Positions 15,842 through 24,765 of a DNA stretch of 32,676 nt are shown here, piece by piece. The stretch is from Alphaproteobacteria bacterium. GTDB lineage: Bacteria > Pseudomonadota > Alphaproteobacteria > Micavibrionales > CSBR16-224. A program made the translations under genes and the position numbers. Location: positions 1 to 32,676 of the forward strand of contig JAJFGX010000041.1 of NCBI GenBank assembly GCA_021775895.1. Direction: 5' to 3'. The number at the start of each line of letters is the position of its first letter. The stretch's first letter is position 1. The notes below the pieces were generated by a model. It was not told the DNA's origin, ran no database searches, and saw only the letters and a program-made list of their open reading frames with translations.

Positions 15842-18800
15842 GTGATTAAAACAACTAAAATAAAACTTTACATCAAGCTATGCGGAACGTTGTTATCTGC
15901 TATGTTGCTTATTGCTGTGTTTTCAAGCAATGTTCAGGCAAAAAATGATTTGCTTAGCGTCCGTGTAGGTGAACATGAAAACTATACCAGAGTTGTCTTT
16001 GATTGGAATAAACATGTTAACTACAAAATAAAACGTGGGCATGATTTTATAGATATAATTTTTAAAGCAAAAAACAGCACAAATAATATTTCAAACTTAA
16101 AGCTCAAATACCTTAATGGCATAAAGGCTATAAAACATATAAAAAGTACTGACAAGGATACATATATACGTATTTTTCTGCCAAAAAAGATAAAGCATCG
16201 AGATTATCGCATAAATAATCTAGTAATATTTGATTTGCATTACCCAGCCAGCTTAAAGCCTGCAAAAAAAATTGCTAAGCCTCTAAAAAAACAGAAAAAA
16301 ACAAAACAAGTAACAAAAGTTAAACCAAAAACAATTCCAGCATTTAAATCTGTAAAAAAAGAAATAATAGTTAAGCCAAAAACATCTCACTTAACCAATC
16401 TGAAGAAGCCAGTAATAGAACCACAAGTTCCCGCAGTAAAGGTGAAAACTGTTGAGCAACAGCAATTGCCGTTAGGCTATACAACTATTACATTATCAAC
16501 AATTAAGCCAGCATCTTTAGCAGTATTTGAGCGTTTTGGATCTTTATGGTTAGTAGTTGATACGAGTTTCGCTAGCATTATCCCTGTAGTTGCAGGAGGT
16601 TTTTCTTCAAAACTTGGTAAAGCAGAACAAGTTGAAATAGACGGTGGCGTAGCATACAGATTTAACATGCCAAAACATGCGGAGTTAGATAGCATACGCT
16701 TTAATAATTTATCATGGATTATCTCATTAAAATCAGCTCAGAAAAAAACTAATCCTATTACTGCAGGGCAATTACGTAGGATTACTCGTCCAAATAAAAA
16801 ACCAACTGCTGAAATTTTCTTGCCGAGTATTGAAAAAATATTAACGCTTCATGATAGTAAAACTAAAGATGACCTTTATATTATAACCTCAAAAGCCGCA
16901 GAATCCAGAGTTTCTTTAGATTTAAGGTATCCAGACTTTGCTATTCTACCCGCATATCAAGGCATTGTTATCAAGCCATTTAGCGATACACTATCAATAA
17001 AAAACAAAAAAAATAAAATTATAATTAGCGAACCTAGTGGTTTAATTATTACCGAAGATATAGCAGAGCTACCTGCCGCTAACATAGGTGAAAGTGCAGA
17101 AGAACATATTAAACATACAGACGCCGGTCAAGATATAAGCAGGTTATTCGATTTTTATGGCTGGTATCGTGGAGGCATTGAATCACTTAGAGAGAACCAA
17201 AGAAAAATAGAAAGTAAAATTTCTGATGCTAAAAGTGATGAAGAGCTTGCCTCTATATATTTAGAAATGGCTCTATTATATTTTGCAAATGGTTATGGCT
17301 CTGAAGCATTGGGTGCATTGAGAGCTGCCTCAATGGAAAACCCAGACTTAGTTAAAAACCCAGGTTTTTTAGCGGTAAAAGGTGGTGCTGAAGCTATGGC
17401 AGGTTTCCCACATAGAGCGATTGAGGATTTATCAGTTAAAGGACTTAAAAATCACCCCGAAGCTAAAATATGGAGAGGTTACGCCGCCGCATCCTCTGAG
17501 CAATGGAGATTGGCTGGCAAGCTATTCCCTAAAACCAATGATATTATTTCTAGATACCCAGCCCACCTAGCTATCCCCTTTACACTTTATATGGCTGAAT
17601 CTGCATTGCGTTTAGGTGATACTGTACAAGCACATAAATTACTAGATACCATTCAGAACATAAAAGATGATTTAAAACCAGAGCAAAAATCAGCACAAAA
17701 ATACCTACAAGGTGAGCTATATCGTCAAGAAGGTGAAACTGTTAAAGCCTTAAAAAGCTGGTATCCAATATCTAAAGGCAGAGATAGGCTGTACTACGTG
17801 AAATCAAGTCTAGCAACTGTGGACTTACTAAGAAAAATTAACCGCCTATCGGATGAAGATGCTCAGGACAGACTTGAAACTTTAAGATATGTTTGGCGTG
17901 GTGATGGCTTGGAAATACAAACATTGCATAGCATAGCACGCCTGCACCTAGAGAAAAAAGAATACATAAAGGGATTAGATGAAATGCGGCGAGCTGTAGC
18001 ATTATCAGAGGAAATACTACAAGATAGCTCAATCTTAATGGCAGACATGAATAATATATTTAATAATTTATTTGTATTAGGCGAAGCAAATCAAATGGAA
18101 CCTTTTGAAGCTGTCTCTATTTACAATAGTTTTAAGGAGTTAATGCCATCTGGAAATGACAGTATAGTTGCAGAACAAAACTATGCCGAATATTTGATTC
18201 AAATGGATTTACTTGAAGATGCAACAAAGATATTAGAAAAACAGATAAAAAGTAATGTGATTGAACCTGAAAAAGTGGCCGAGCTTGGTGCTAGACTGGC
18301 TGCTTTATATCTATTAGATGGACAGTATCAAAAAGGACTATCCGTTTTACAACGAACAGAACGTAAAGGTTTAAGCTCAGATATAATCAACAAACGCAAT
18401 TTATTGCAGGCACAGGTCCTATCTAATCTTGGCTTAAAAAATCAAGCTATTACAACACTTAAAAATATGTCATCAGTTATATCACAGAAACTGAAAGCTG
18501 ATATTTATTGGAAACATAACGATTGGGACGCTGCCGCTAAGACATTAACCAAAATATTACCTCCAGTAAATAAAACTGAATTCACACAAAACACTAATAA
18601 TAGTGAATTGGTCTTAAAAACAGCTGTCGCATATAAACTGGCTGGTGATAGTAAAAAGCTACAAAGCCTTAGAAAAAAATATATTAATGTTATGGAGAAC
18701 ACACCAAGTGGCGCATCTTTTGCCGTAGTTACACGAGATACTAAAATAGAATTATCTTTGAAAGACAGACAAAACGTTCTTAATTTAGTAGCAGAAGTTG

Positions 18801-18844
18801 ATTTGTTTAAAGATTTTATCAGCGATTATAAAACAAACAAATAA
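15842..18844 (+). CDS. Large exported TPR protein with AMIN-like N-terminal domain
   Basis: A 1000-residue protein starting at GTG 15842, with AAGGA 12 bases upstream. Residues 1-33 are a signal peptide (KLCGTLLSAMLLIAVFSSNVQA), so it acts in the periplasm or outer membrane. Residues 37-135 (LLSVRVGEHENYTRVVFDW, then IKHRDYRINNLVIFDLHYP) look like an AMIN-type beta domain, which targets proteins to peptidoglycan or septal envelope. A Lys/Pro-rich linker spans about 138-205. A second beta-rich segment and a disordered region follow. From about residue 440 to 960 helical pairs of TPR type dominate, such as EELASIYLEMALLYFANGYG and EALGALRAAS. The specific role is unknown. Envelope neighbours (tolQ, lytic transglycosylase) suggest cell-wall or division work. 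Confidence 0.75.
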   Translation: MIKTTKIKLYIKLCGTLLSAMLLIAVFSSNVQAKNDLLSVRVGEHENYTRVVFDWNKHVNYKIKRGHDFIDIIFKAKNSTNNISNLKLKYLNGIKAIKHIKSTDKDTYIRIFLPKKIKHRDYRINNLVIFDLHYPASLKPAKKIAKPLKKQKKTKQVTKVKPKTIPAFKSVKKEIIVKPKTSHLTNLKKPVIEPQVPAVKVKTVEQQQLPLGYTTITLSTIKPASLAVFERFGSLWLVVDTSFASIIPVVAGGFSSKLGKAEQVEIDGGVAYRFNMPKHAELDSIRFNNLSWIISLKSAQKKTNPITAGQLRRITRPNKKPTAEIFLPSIEKILTLHDSKTKDDLYIITSKAAESRVSLDLRYPDFAILPAYQGIVIKPFSDTLSIKNKKNKIIISEPSGLIITEDIAELPAANIGESAEEHIKHTDAGQDISRLFDFYGWYRGGIESLRENQRKIESKISDAKSDEELASIYLEMALLYFANGYGSEALGALRAASMENPDLVKNPGFLAVKGGAEAMAGFPHRAIEDLSVKGLKNHPEAKIWRGYAAASSEQWRLAGKLFPKTNDIISRYPAHLAIPFTLYMAESALRLGDTVQAHKLLDTIQNIKDDLKPEQKSAQKYLQGELYRQEGETVKALKSWYPISKGRDRLYYVKSSLATVDLLRKINRLSDEDAQDRLETLRYVWRGDGLEIQTLHSIARLHLEKKEYIKGLDEMRRAVALSEEILQDSSILMADMNNIFNNLFVLGEANQMEPFEAVSIYNSFKELMPSGNDSIVAEQNYAEYLIQMDLLEDATKILEKQIKSNVIEPEKVAELGARLAALYLLDGQYQKGLSVLQRTERKGLSSDIINKRNLLQAQVLSNLGLKNQAITTLKNMSSVISQKLKADIYWKHNDWDAAAKTLTKILPPVNKTEFTQNTNNSELVLKTAVAYKLAGDSKKLQSLRKKYINVMENTPSGASFAVVTRDTKIELSLKDRQNVLNLVAEVDLFKDFISDYKTNK

Positions 18845-18939
18845 ATAACATTAAACTTCAGTGAATTCAATTTTTATACTTGACCTTTACAGAGGGTTCT
18901 ATAGATATAATTAATATATTTTTAGAAAGATTATAAATT

Positions 18940-19710
18940 ATGCCCGATAAAACAACTGAAGTATTAACTCGTGCAGTCGATGCAGCACAGCTTGCAGGCA
19001 CTCAAGTTGCACAAGACATGTCTATATGGGGCTTGTTTATGCAAGCTGACGTTATAGTTAAATCCATTATCTTACTTTTAATAATGGCCTCGTTTTGGAG
19101 CTGGGTAATAATCTTTGATAAACGCTCAACTTTAAAAAGAATGGCAAAACATGCCAATAAATTTGAAGGCTCTTTTTGGTCTGGTGAGGCTTTAGAAAGC
19201 CTTTATAAACGTACTCAAGGTCACGCAATCGACCCTATGGCTCGTACGTTTTGTGCAGGAATGAATGAATGGAAGCTAACTATTGATAGCACTGGTGGGC
19301 GTAAAGAATCTTTAGGTGCAAGCTTACAACAACGTATAGATCGTGCAATGGCAACCACAATTAATCGTGAATTAAATACTTTAGAGCGATATATGACATT
19401 CTTGGCGACTGTTGGCTCAACTGCACCATTCATTGGATTGCTTGGGACTGTATGGGGAATTATGAACAGTTTTTCAGCTATTGCAGGCTCTCAAAACACT
19501 AGTCTGGCTGTTGTTGCACCAGGGATTGCAGAGGCTTTGTTTGCAACCGCTCTAGGGCTAGTCGCTGCCATACCTGCTGTAGTCTCTTATAATAAATTCT
19601 CTACTGACCTTGGACGTTATGCTGATCGTTTAGATGCTTTTTCATCAGAATTTAGCTCTATTTTAAGTAGACACTTAGAACAGCAAGAAAACACACAACA
19701 AGCAGCTTAA
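18940..19710 (+). CDS. tolQ: TolQ-type proton channel subunit
   Basis: Inner-membrane subunit of the Tol-Pal energising complex, homologous to ExbB and MotA, which powers outer-membrane invagination at division. The 256-residue protein has three helices: about 33-55 (KSIILLLIMASFWSWVIIF), 147-172 and 190-215. The family motif is FLATVGSTAPFIGLLGTVWG, then IAEALFATALGLVAAIPAV. The TolQ-like pattern fits better than ExbB. It normally heads tolQ-tolR-tolA-tolB-pal, but no such gene follows here: the next gene is an unrelated soluble protein with its own promoter. The partners must be elsewhere, or this is a specialised orphan. It follows the TPR gene by 95 bases. Confidence 0.88.
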   Translation: MPDKTTEVLTRAVDAAQLAGTQVAQDMSIWGLFMQADVIVKSIILLLIMASFWSWVIIFDKRSTLKRMAKHANKFEGSFWSGEALESLYKRTQGHAIDPMARTFCAGMNEWKLTIDSTGGRKESLGASLQQRIDRAMATTINRELNTLERYMTFLATVGSTAPFIGLLGTVWGIMNSFSAIAGSQNTSLAVVAPGIAEALFATALGLVAAIPAVVSYNKFSTDLGRYADRLDAFSSEFSSILSRHLEQQENTQQAA

Positions 19711-19743
19711 AATACATAAAACATTATAGAAAAAATATGACAC

Positions 19744-19770
19744 TTGACAATAGAATCTTTTTGCTATAAT
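19744..19770 (+). promoter_or_regulatory. Strong promoter with extended -10
   Basis: Consensus TTGACA (19744-19749) and consensus TATAAT (19765-19770) with a short 15-base spacer, compensated by an extended -10 TGC just upstream. It leaves a leader of about 98 bases before the ATG at 19875. The leader contains a 6-bp hairpin (AAATGC/GCATTT, 19824-19840). Confidence 0.65.
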
Positions 19771-19874
19771 TTTTTTATAAATCAAATTTATGATTGGAAT
19801 ACTGTTTATTTTGTATGGTTCTAAAATGCATAGAGCATTTCGCACTTACAACAACTTTTATAAGGAGAAAAATT

Positions 19875-20699
19875 ATGGATAAAAACTGGTTTAGAAAAGC
19901 AGCCGATGAGCTAACTAAAAAAGGTAAAGAAGCTTTAAAAGATACTGTTAATTCTGGAATGGATGAAGTTAAAAAAAATTTCCCACCAGAAGCTATTGAA
20001 CAAGTAGCAAACAGCGTTTATGGAATATTAGACAATCCAGAAATAGCTAATAAAATAAGCGAAGCTGTACGTTCTATTGATGGTGACAAAATTGGTAGTG
20101 CTTTGGAAAAAGTTACAGTTCCACTTACTACAGAGGAAAACTCTATACAGCTTGCTCGCATTCTAAAGCAATTGAATGAAACAGGTCAGTTGGATAGCAT
20201 GATGGACAGCCTTAATAACCGCATGGATACATTAAGCGGCCCTCAGCAATTTGCTATTAAATACTTAACATCAGGTTTAGAGCCTATTTTAAAAGATGTT
20301 GGTTCTGTTTCAGAAGAAGAGTTAGCTGTTGAAATTCGTGAGAGCTTCTCAAACCTACCTACCAATGATTTAACAGATATGATTGAAGGCTTAAGCCGTA
20401 ATATCACACCAGAAACCATTGGTATGCTTACAAACAGAGTTTTAGATACACTTCCAGCACCTAAAACACTAGCAAATACATTTTCTGACATTTTAGAAGT
20501 TGGACTTAAACGTGCTGAAAATGCTTTAGCTGATGAGCCAAAACCAACTACAGGTAGTTTGACAGAGGAAATCAGTAAAGTTATTGATGTAAACCTACAA
20601 AAAGATGCAAATGCTAAAACACAGTTTGATGCTACACCTGTTAAACCAACTAAACGCCCTAAAAAAGGTGGTAAATTTGGTAACGGAAATGGTGCATAA
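19875..20699 (+). CDS. Conserved-looking soluble protein of unknown function
   Basis: I do not recognise this family. The start is ATG 19875, preceded by a strong AAGGAG (19862-19867). An in-frame start 27 codons upstream would place the Shine-Dalgarno inside the gene and is rejected. The 274-residue protein is acidic and helical, without signal peptide, membrane helix or cysteine. Segments such as AADELTKKGKEALKDTVNSG and EAIEQVANSVYGILDNPEIA suggest a helical-repeat or bundle fold. The tail, TKRPKKGGKFGNGNGA, is basic and glycine-rich, and could bind nucleic acid or membrane. It has its own near-consensus promoter and a strong terminator, so it is a single-gene unit likely to be well expressed. 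Confidence 0.78.
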   Translation: MDKNWFRKAADELTKKGKEALKDTVNSGMDEVKKNFPPEAIEQVANSVYGILDNPEIANKISEAVRSIDGDKIGSALEKVTVPLTTEENSIQLARILKQLNETGQLDSMMDSLNNRMDTLSGPQQFAIKYLTSGLEPILKDVGSVSEEELAVEIRESFSNLPTNDLTDMIEGLSRNITPETIGMLTNRVLDTLPAPKTLANTFSDILEVGLKRAENALADEPKPTTGSLTEEISKVIDVNLQKDANAKTQFDATPVKPTKRPKKGGKFGNGNGA

Positions 20700-20729
20700 T
20701 TAGTACCAGAAAATATTAAGACTAAAAAT

Positions 20730-20775
20730 GCAGGTAACATATACATATATTTTGTATCATGTTGCCTGTTTTTTT
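20730..20775 (+). terminator. Rho-independent terminator of the 19875 gene
   Basis: A long stem, CAGGTAACAT-ATACA (20731-20745) against TGTATCATGTTGCCTG (20753-20768), has one wobble and one bulged base. The loop is TATATTT, and T7 (20769-20775) follows directly. It is the clearest intrinsic terminator in the window. Confidence 0.85.
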
Positions 20776-20819
20776 ATTATATTAATCTGTTTTTGTTTTA
20801 ACCTTGATAAGGAATCGTT

Positions 20820-22811
20820 TTGATTAAAAAAATACACAGAAGTATTATAACCCTAGTGATTTTTTTTGCTCTATTTACGTGGATAATTCCAAGTAATGCT
20901 AAGAGCAACCCTCTTTCTTCTATATTAGATAATATTAATTTTAGAAAAGATGATGCTGTCGTAACACCTACCAATGAACCAAGCGAAAACGAAACAGTTT
21001 CTATTAAAAAGCCAACCCATAAACCAAAAGGCTTGAAAACCGTAGTTATTAAAAAAGAGTTTGATTTTCCTAAGGTGCTTAATGTATCTCCGAATAAAAA
21101 ACCTTTACCATTACTGCAGAACACACGACTTAGCCTTAAAAATAGACAGCTATACAAAGAAATATTTGCTTTGCAAAAAAAGGGGCAGTGGCGTAATGCA
21201 GATGTAAAAATTCAAGAATTAAGCGACATGCGTCTTTTAGGTTATATAGCCTATGATAGATATAAACACCCTAAATATAACAGCAGCGAAACAGAGCTAC
21301 GTGATTGGATTAGTGTCTATGGTGATTATGCCATTTCATATGAAGTATACAAGCTAGCTAAGCATAAATTTGCTACTTATTTTAAAAGACCTAAGAAACA
21401 GAAGACATTTTCTCATAAAGTTGTGTTACAAAGTGGCACTAAAATAAAGCCTTACACTTCAAGAAAAAGATATAGTAAAGCTAATTATAAAGCTGCACAA
21501 AAATTAAAACGTCAGATTTCTAATGATTTATCTCGTGATGCTCCAACTAGAGCGTTGAAACGATTGAATGATAATGAAAATGCAAAATATTTGGATAATA
21601 TCGATCATGATATTATCTTAGCAGATATTGCGGCGGCATATTTTTATTTATATTTATTCGATAAAGCAAAACCTTTGGCACTGCAGGCAGCTAATCGTTC
21701 TGGAGCATATGCCCCTTTAGCAGGCTGGATTGCTGGTCTCTGCAATTGGCGAGAGCGTAATTATAAAGATGCAGGTCATTATTTTGAGGTAGCCGCCAAA
21801 GCTAAGCGTAATTCTAATTGGATGCGCTCAGCAGCATCATATTGGGCTGCAAGGTCGTATATGCGTAATGCGAATCCAAACAAAGGAGTTTATTGGCTAA
21901 AGAATGCTAGTCGTTACCCAAGAAGTTTTTATGGTTTAATTGCAATGCAGTCAATGGGTATGCAACAACATTCATATGATTGGTCTAACCCTCAAGAGGA
22001 AGATGAATCTCATATTAATGCAATATTAAAGACAGATAATGGGTATCGCAGTGTTGCACTGTTAGATGTTGAACAAATTCATATGGCGATGAAAGAATTG
22101 AGGCGTATTAATTTAAATCCTAAAGATGCAAAATTAAAAGAGGCTTTATTTATCCTAGCTAATCGTTACAACATGCCAGGAATAGCCATGCAGCTTGCAA
22201 GTACGGTTAAACGCCCTAATGGTAAATTATATGATACTGCTCTATACCCATCTTCCCCTTGGTCTCCTAATGATGGGTTTACCGTGTCCCCTGCACTCGT
22301 CCATGCTTTTATTAGACAAGAATCTCGCTTTAATCCATATGTAACTAGCAGGTCTGGTGCGGCAGGTTTAATGCAATTAATGCCTACAACGGCAAGCTAT
22401 CTAGCCAAAGAGTCTAAGTCACATTTCAAAAATAAAAATGGTCGTGAAGAATTACTAGACCCAGTTTTAAACATGACGCTTGGGCAAAAATACCTAGACT
22501 ACCTTCTAAAACATTCAGTAGTTGATAATAATTTGTTTCAATTGGCGGCCGCATATAATGCAGGGCCGGGGCGACTATCCCGTTGGAAGAATAAAATGGC
22601 AAAAGAACAAAATATTGATGATGATCCTTTATTGTTTATAGAGATGCTCTCCGCCGCAGAAACCAGAGGGTTTATCGAACATGTTCTAGCCAATTATTGG
22701 ATTTACAACTTACGTTTTCATGGCAACACCCCCAAATCTTTGAGAGATGTTGCATCTGGTAAATGGCCGATATATACTAACGACAAGTATATAGAATTAG
22801 CCGATCGTTAG
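20820..22811 (+). CDS. Soluble lytic murein transglycosylase, Slt type
   Basis: Periplasmic enzyme that cleaves peptidoglycan glycan strands to form 1,6-anhydromuropeptides. The 663-residue protein starts at TTG 20820, supported by AAGGA (20809-20813) six bases before it and by the signal peptide that begins there (IITLVIFFALFTWIIPSNAK). Residues 100-450 form a superhelical TPR-like U domain (ALKRLNDNENAKYLDNID, YWAARSYMR). The C-terminal SLT domain has FIRQESRFNPYVTSRSGAAG with the catalytic Glu501, then LMQLMPTTA, GQKYLDYLL and AAAYNAGPGRLSRW. It fits the Slt70 family. tRNA-Ala follows after 13 bases, perhaps on the same transcript. Confidence 0.93.
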   Translation: MIKKIHRSIITLVIFFALFTWIIPSNAKSNPLSSILDNINFRKDDAVVTPTNEPSENETVSIKKPTHKPKGLKTVVIKKEFDFPKVLNVSPNKKPLPLLQNTRLSLKNRQLYKEIFALQKKGQWRNADVKIQELSDMRLLGYIAYDRYKHPKYNSSETELRDWISVYGDYAISYEVYKLAKHKFATYFKRPKKQKTFSHKVVLQSGTKIKPYTSRKRYSKANYKAAQKLKRQISNDLSRDAPTRALKRLNDNENAKYLDNIDHDIILADIAAAYFYLYLFDKAKPLALQAANRSGAYAPLAGWIAGLCNWRERNYKDAGHYFEVAAKAKRNSNWMRSAASYWAARSYMRNANPNKGVYWLKNASRYPRSFYGLIAMQSMGMQQHSYDWSNPQEEDESHINAILKTDNGYRSVALLDVEQIHMAMKELRRINLNPKDAKLKEALFILANRYNMPGIAMQLASTVKRPNGKLYDTALYPSSPWSPNDGFTVSPALVHAFIRQESRFNPYVTSRSGAAGLMQLMPTTASYLAKESKSHFKNKNGREELLDPVLNMTLGQKYLDYLLKHSVVDNNLFQLAAAYNAGPGRLSRWKNKMAKEQNIDDDPLLFIEMLSAAETRGFIEHVLANYWIYNLRFHGNTPKSLRDVASGKWPIYTNDKYIELADR

Positions 22812-22824
22812 TCTGTTTAAATAT

Positions 22825-22900
22825 GGGGTCGTAGCTCAATTGGTAGAGCGTTTGCATGGCATGCAAAAGGTCGTCGGTTCGATTCCGTCCGACTCCACCA
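22825..22900 (+). tRNA. tRNA-Ala (anticodon GGC)
   Basis: A 76-base cloverleaf. Acceptor GGGGTCG (22825-22831) pairs with CGACTCC (22890-22896) with one G-T wobble. The D arm is GCTC/GAGC. The anticodon stem is TTTGC/GCAAA with loop ATGGCAT, placing GGC at 22858-22860. The T arm has TTCGATT with one T-T mismatch in its stem. CCA is encoded (22898-22900). The gene lies 13 bases after the lytic transglycosylase and just before an OLD-like defence gene. Confidence 0.96.
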
Positions 22901-23076
22901 TTTAAATCAAACGGTATTATAGCCTTGAATACAATAAAACATAAAGGCAACATTCAAATAACTATTCACAATAGAATAAAAGCAATCCATACTACTGATA
23001 CTTTTGTTTTCAGCGTTTACTTTATAAGGTTTTTCTGTTCTACTATATTTCAATTTCATAATTCTGAGCATTGTTA

Positions 23077-24573
23077 ATGAAACTGCAACATTTAAATATA
23101 AAAAAATTTAGGCATATGTATGATTTAAATTTTGAATTTGGTGACGTTTTTACAGTCATATCTGGACTTAATGGTTGTGGTAAAACTACTTTTCTAGGAT
23201 TAGCTTCTCACCCATTTGGTATGAAAGGGTATTCCAGTAAATTCAATGAAGTCTTCCAGTTTTGTCCAGAAAACGAAAAAGACTCTAATGACTACGAATA
23301 CTCTATAAGTGTACTTGATGCAAACCAAGAAATAATTACTAAAAACTGCACTAGCAGATCAACCACCGAAAAAGGAAAGCCTCGTTTTAGAATAGATGTA
23401 GGAACAAGAACAAAAGACAAAGGAAAAATAATACACCCTGTAATCTACTTAGGTTTAAAAAGATTTGTTCCTCTTGCAAATTTGCCTTCTTCATCAATAA
23501 AAATTAGTTGCACAAAAGGTTTTTCACAAAATGATGGCCTAGAGTACTCAAAATTCATTAAAAATATATTTTCTATTACAGATGGATCTAACATTGAAAC
23601 AGAAAACATAAAAACAACACAAAAAAACTTTATTGGCATGAAAACAAAAGATTATTCAGCCTTTGGCATCTCTGCTGGCCAAGACAATATCGGCCAAATT
23701 ATGAGTTCTCTATTATCTTTTAGTAATTTAAAAAAGAAATTAGCCTCAATGTATTCGGGTGGAATTCTTATTATAGATGAAATTGATGGAACTTTATTCC
23801 CGTCTGCTCAAGTAAATCTAATAAAAGAGCTATACAAGTATGCAAAAAAGCTTGAACTTCAAATAATTTTTACAACCCACTCTCTAGATATTATTAGTGA
23901 AGTTTTAAATAACTACAAAGATGCATCACAAGTATACTTTCTAGAAACTATGGCAGGAAAAGTTGAACAACATAAAAATCCTAATATTAAACTAATAGAA
24001 AATAAAGTTAATCGATTAATAGATAAAGATACAACAAAAAAATTAGTTATAAATGTTTTAGTTGAGGATGAAATGGCCAAGCTATTTCTTGAAAAGTTAC
24101 TTATTAAAAACAAAACTTTAAAACAAAGTTTTTCATTTAAAATACACCTTACTAGCGGTGACGGATTAATAAAAAAAATAGCTGAGCTTCACAAAGTTTT
24201 TAGAAACTTTATTTTCGTTGTGGATGGAGATATAAAAATAAAGGCTAAAAACATAGTCTCGTTACCAGGAAAAAAAGCTCCAGAATCTGTTTTATATAAT
24301 TTTCTATATAAACTAGAAGAAGATGATGCTTTTTGGAAAAATGACAAAACTAACTTTACTAAAGCCGTTTGCTTTAATGGGTTTATCGACCTAAAAACAG
24401 AAAAAGATCATAAAAAATGGCTGAAACACCTAAAAAAACACTTTAGAGACTCTAAATCTTATACTTTTAATACCTTTATAAGAGACTTGGTTTATGGTTT
24501 TTGTGAAAAAAATCCAGATGCATATAGTATCTTTATTAAATCATTTACAGAGGCTTGCAATAAAATACTATAA
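23077..24573 (+). CDS. OLD-like AAA/ABC ATPase with TOPRIM nuclease domain
   Basis: A 498-residue protein with the layout of overcoming-lysogenization-defect (OLD) nucleases. The N-terminal ABC-type ATPase has Walker A GLNGCGKTT (30-38), a signature-like SAGQDNIGQ, Walker B GILIIDEIDG (D234, E235) and an H-loop TTHS (H268). The C-terminal part looks like TOPRIM: VLVEDEMAK (E330) then VVDGD (D383, D385), the acidic metal-binding positions. OLD-family proteins often defend against phages, alone or with partners (as GajA in Gabija). No helicase or other partner is adjacent, so a one-gene system is likely. The gene is very AT-rich, lies just after tRNA-Ala and has only a weak ribosome-binding site, all consistent with acquisition. 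The ATG at 23077 is preferred over a TTG at 23071. Confidence 0.82.
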   Translation: MKLQHLNIKKFRHMYDLNFEFGDVFTVISGLNGCGKTTFLGLASHPFGMKGYSSKFNEVFQFCPENEKDSNDYEYSISVLDANQEIITKNCTSRSTTEKGKPRFRIDVGTRTKDKGKIIHPVIYLGLKRFVPLANLPSSSIKISCTKGFSQNDGLEYSKFIKNIFSITDGSNIETENIKTTQKNFIGMKTKDYSAFGISAGQDNIGQIMSSLLSFSNLKKKLASMYSGGILIIDEIDGTLFPSAQVNLIKELYKYAKKLELQIIFTTHSLDIISEVLNNYKDASQVYFLETMAGKVEQHKNPNIKLIENKVNRLIDKDTTKKLVINVLVEDEMAKLFLEKLLIKNKTLKQSFSFKIHLTSGDGLIKKIAELHKVFRNFIFVVDGDIKIKAKNIVSLPGKKAPESVLYNFLYKLEEDDAFWKNDKTNFTKAVCFNGFIDLKTEKDHKKWLKHLKKHFRDSKSYTFNTFIRDLVYGFCEKNPDAYSIFIKSFTEACNKIL

Positions 24574-24630
24574 ACTTATTTTCCATTTAGTTTAGTCGAA
24601 TGCCTAATCATTTCTTTCTTATAAGTTTTC

Positions 24631-24659
24631 TTGTTTTATTTATCTGTAAAAGGTATAGT
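24631..24659 (+). promoter_or_regulatory. Putative promoter for the candidate small RNA
   Basis: TTGTTT (24631-24636) and TATAGT (24654-24659) with a 17-base spacer. The expected start at about 24666 coincides with the first bases of the long stem described in the next entry. Confidence 0.4.
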
Positions 24660-24664
24660 CGCTT

Positions 24665-24765
24665 TAGGTAAGCGATAGTTTTCGCTTGCTCGGGGCTTCA
24701 AACCTCTCTTGTGCGACCAAAAGCCAGTTCTTCTCGAAAGTATCGTTAACTAGTGATTGCTTTTT
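24665..24765 (+). ncRNA. Candidate structured small RNA of about 100 bases
   Basis: The arms 24665-24684 and 24735-24752 pair over about 16 positions with a few mismatches or bulges (GCGATA against TATCGT, TTTCG against CGAAA, TAG-TAA against TTA-CTA). Inside is a bubble, then a 5-bp GGCTT/AAGCC stem (24694-24698, 24721-24725) closing a loop that contains ACCTCTC. A T5 run ends it (24761-24765). A plausible promoter stands exactly upstream. The 3' arm overlaps the last codon and stop of the convergent HAD gene. I looked for 6S, SRP and tmRNA signatures and found none convincing. A competing 6-bp hairpin (TCGCTT/AAGCGA, 24659-24675) exists. It is a hypothesis from structure alone. Confidence 0.4.

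Noticed and set aside
19794-19874. A 27-residue N-terminal extension of the unknown 274-residue protein
   Set aside because: The strong AAGGAG and promoter spacing place the start at 19875. The extension is leader sequence.
22856-23077. A 73-codon frame starting inside the tRNA
   Set aside because: It overlaps the tRNA, has no ribosome-binding site and no recognisable protein character.
22877-24760. Duplicated tRNA-Ala 3' end as an attachment site flanking the OLD-like gene
   Set aside because: I searched by eye for a repeat of the TTCGATTCCGTCCGACTCC segment downstream and found none, and no integrase is present.
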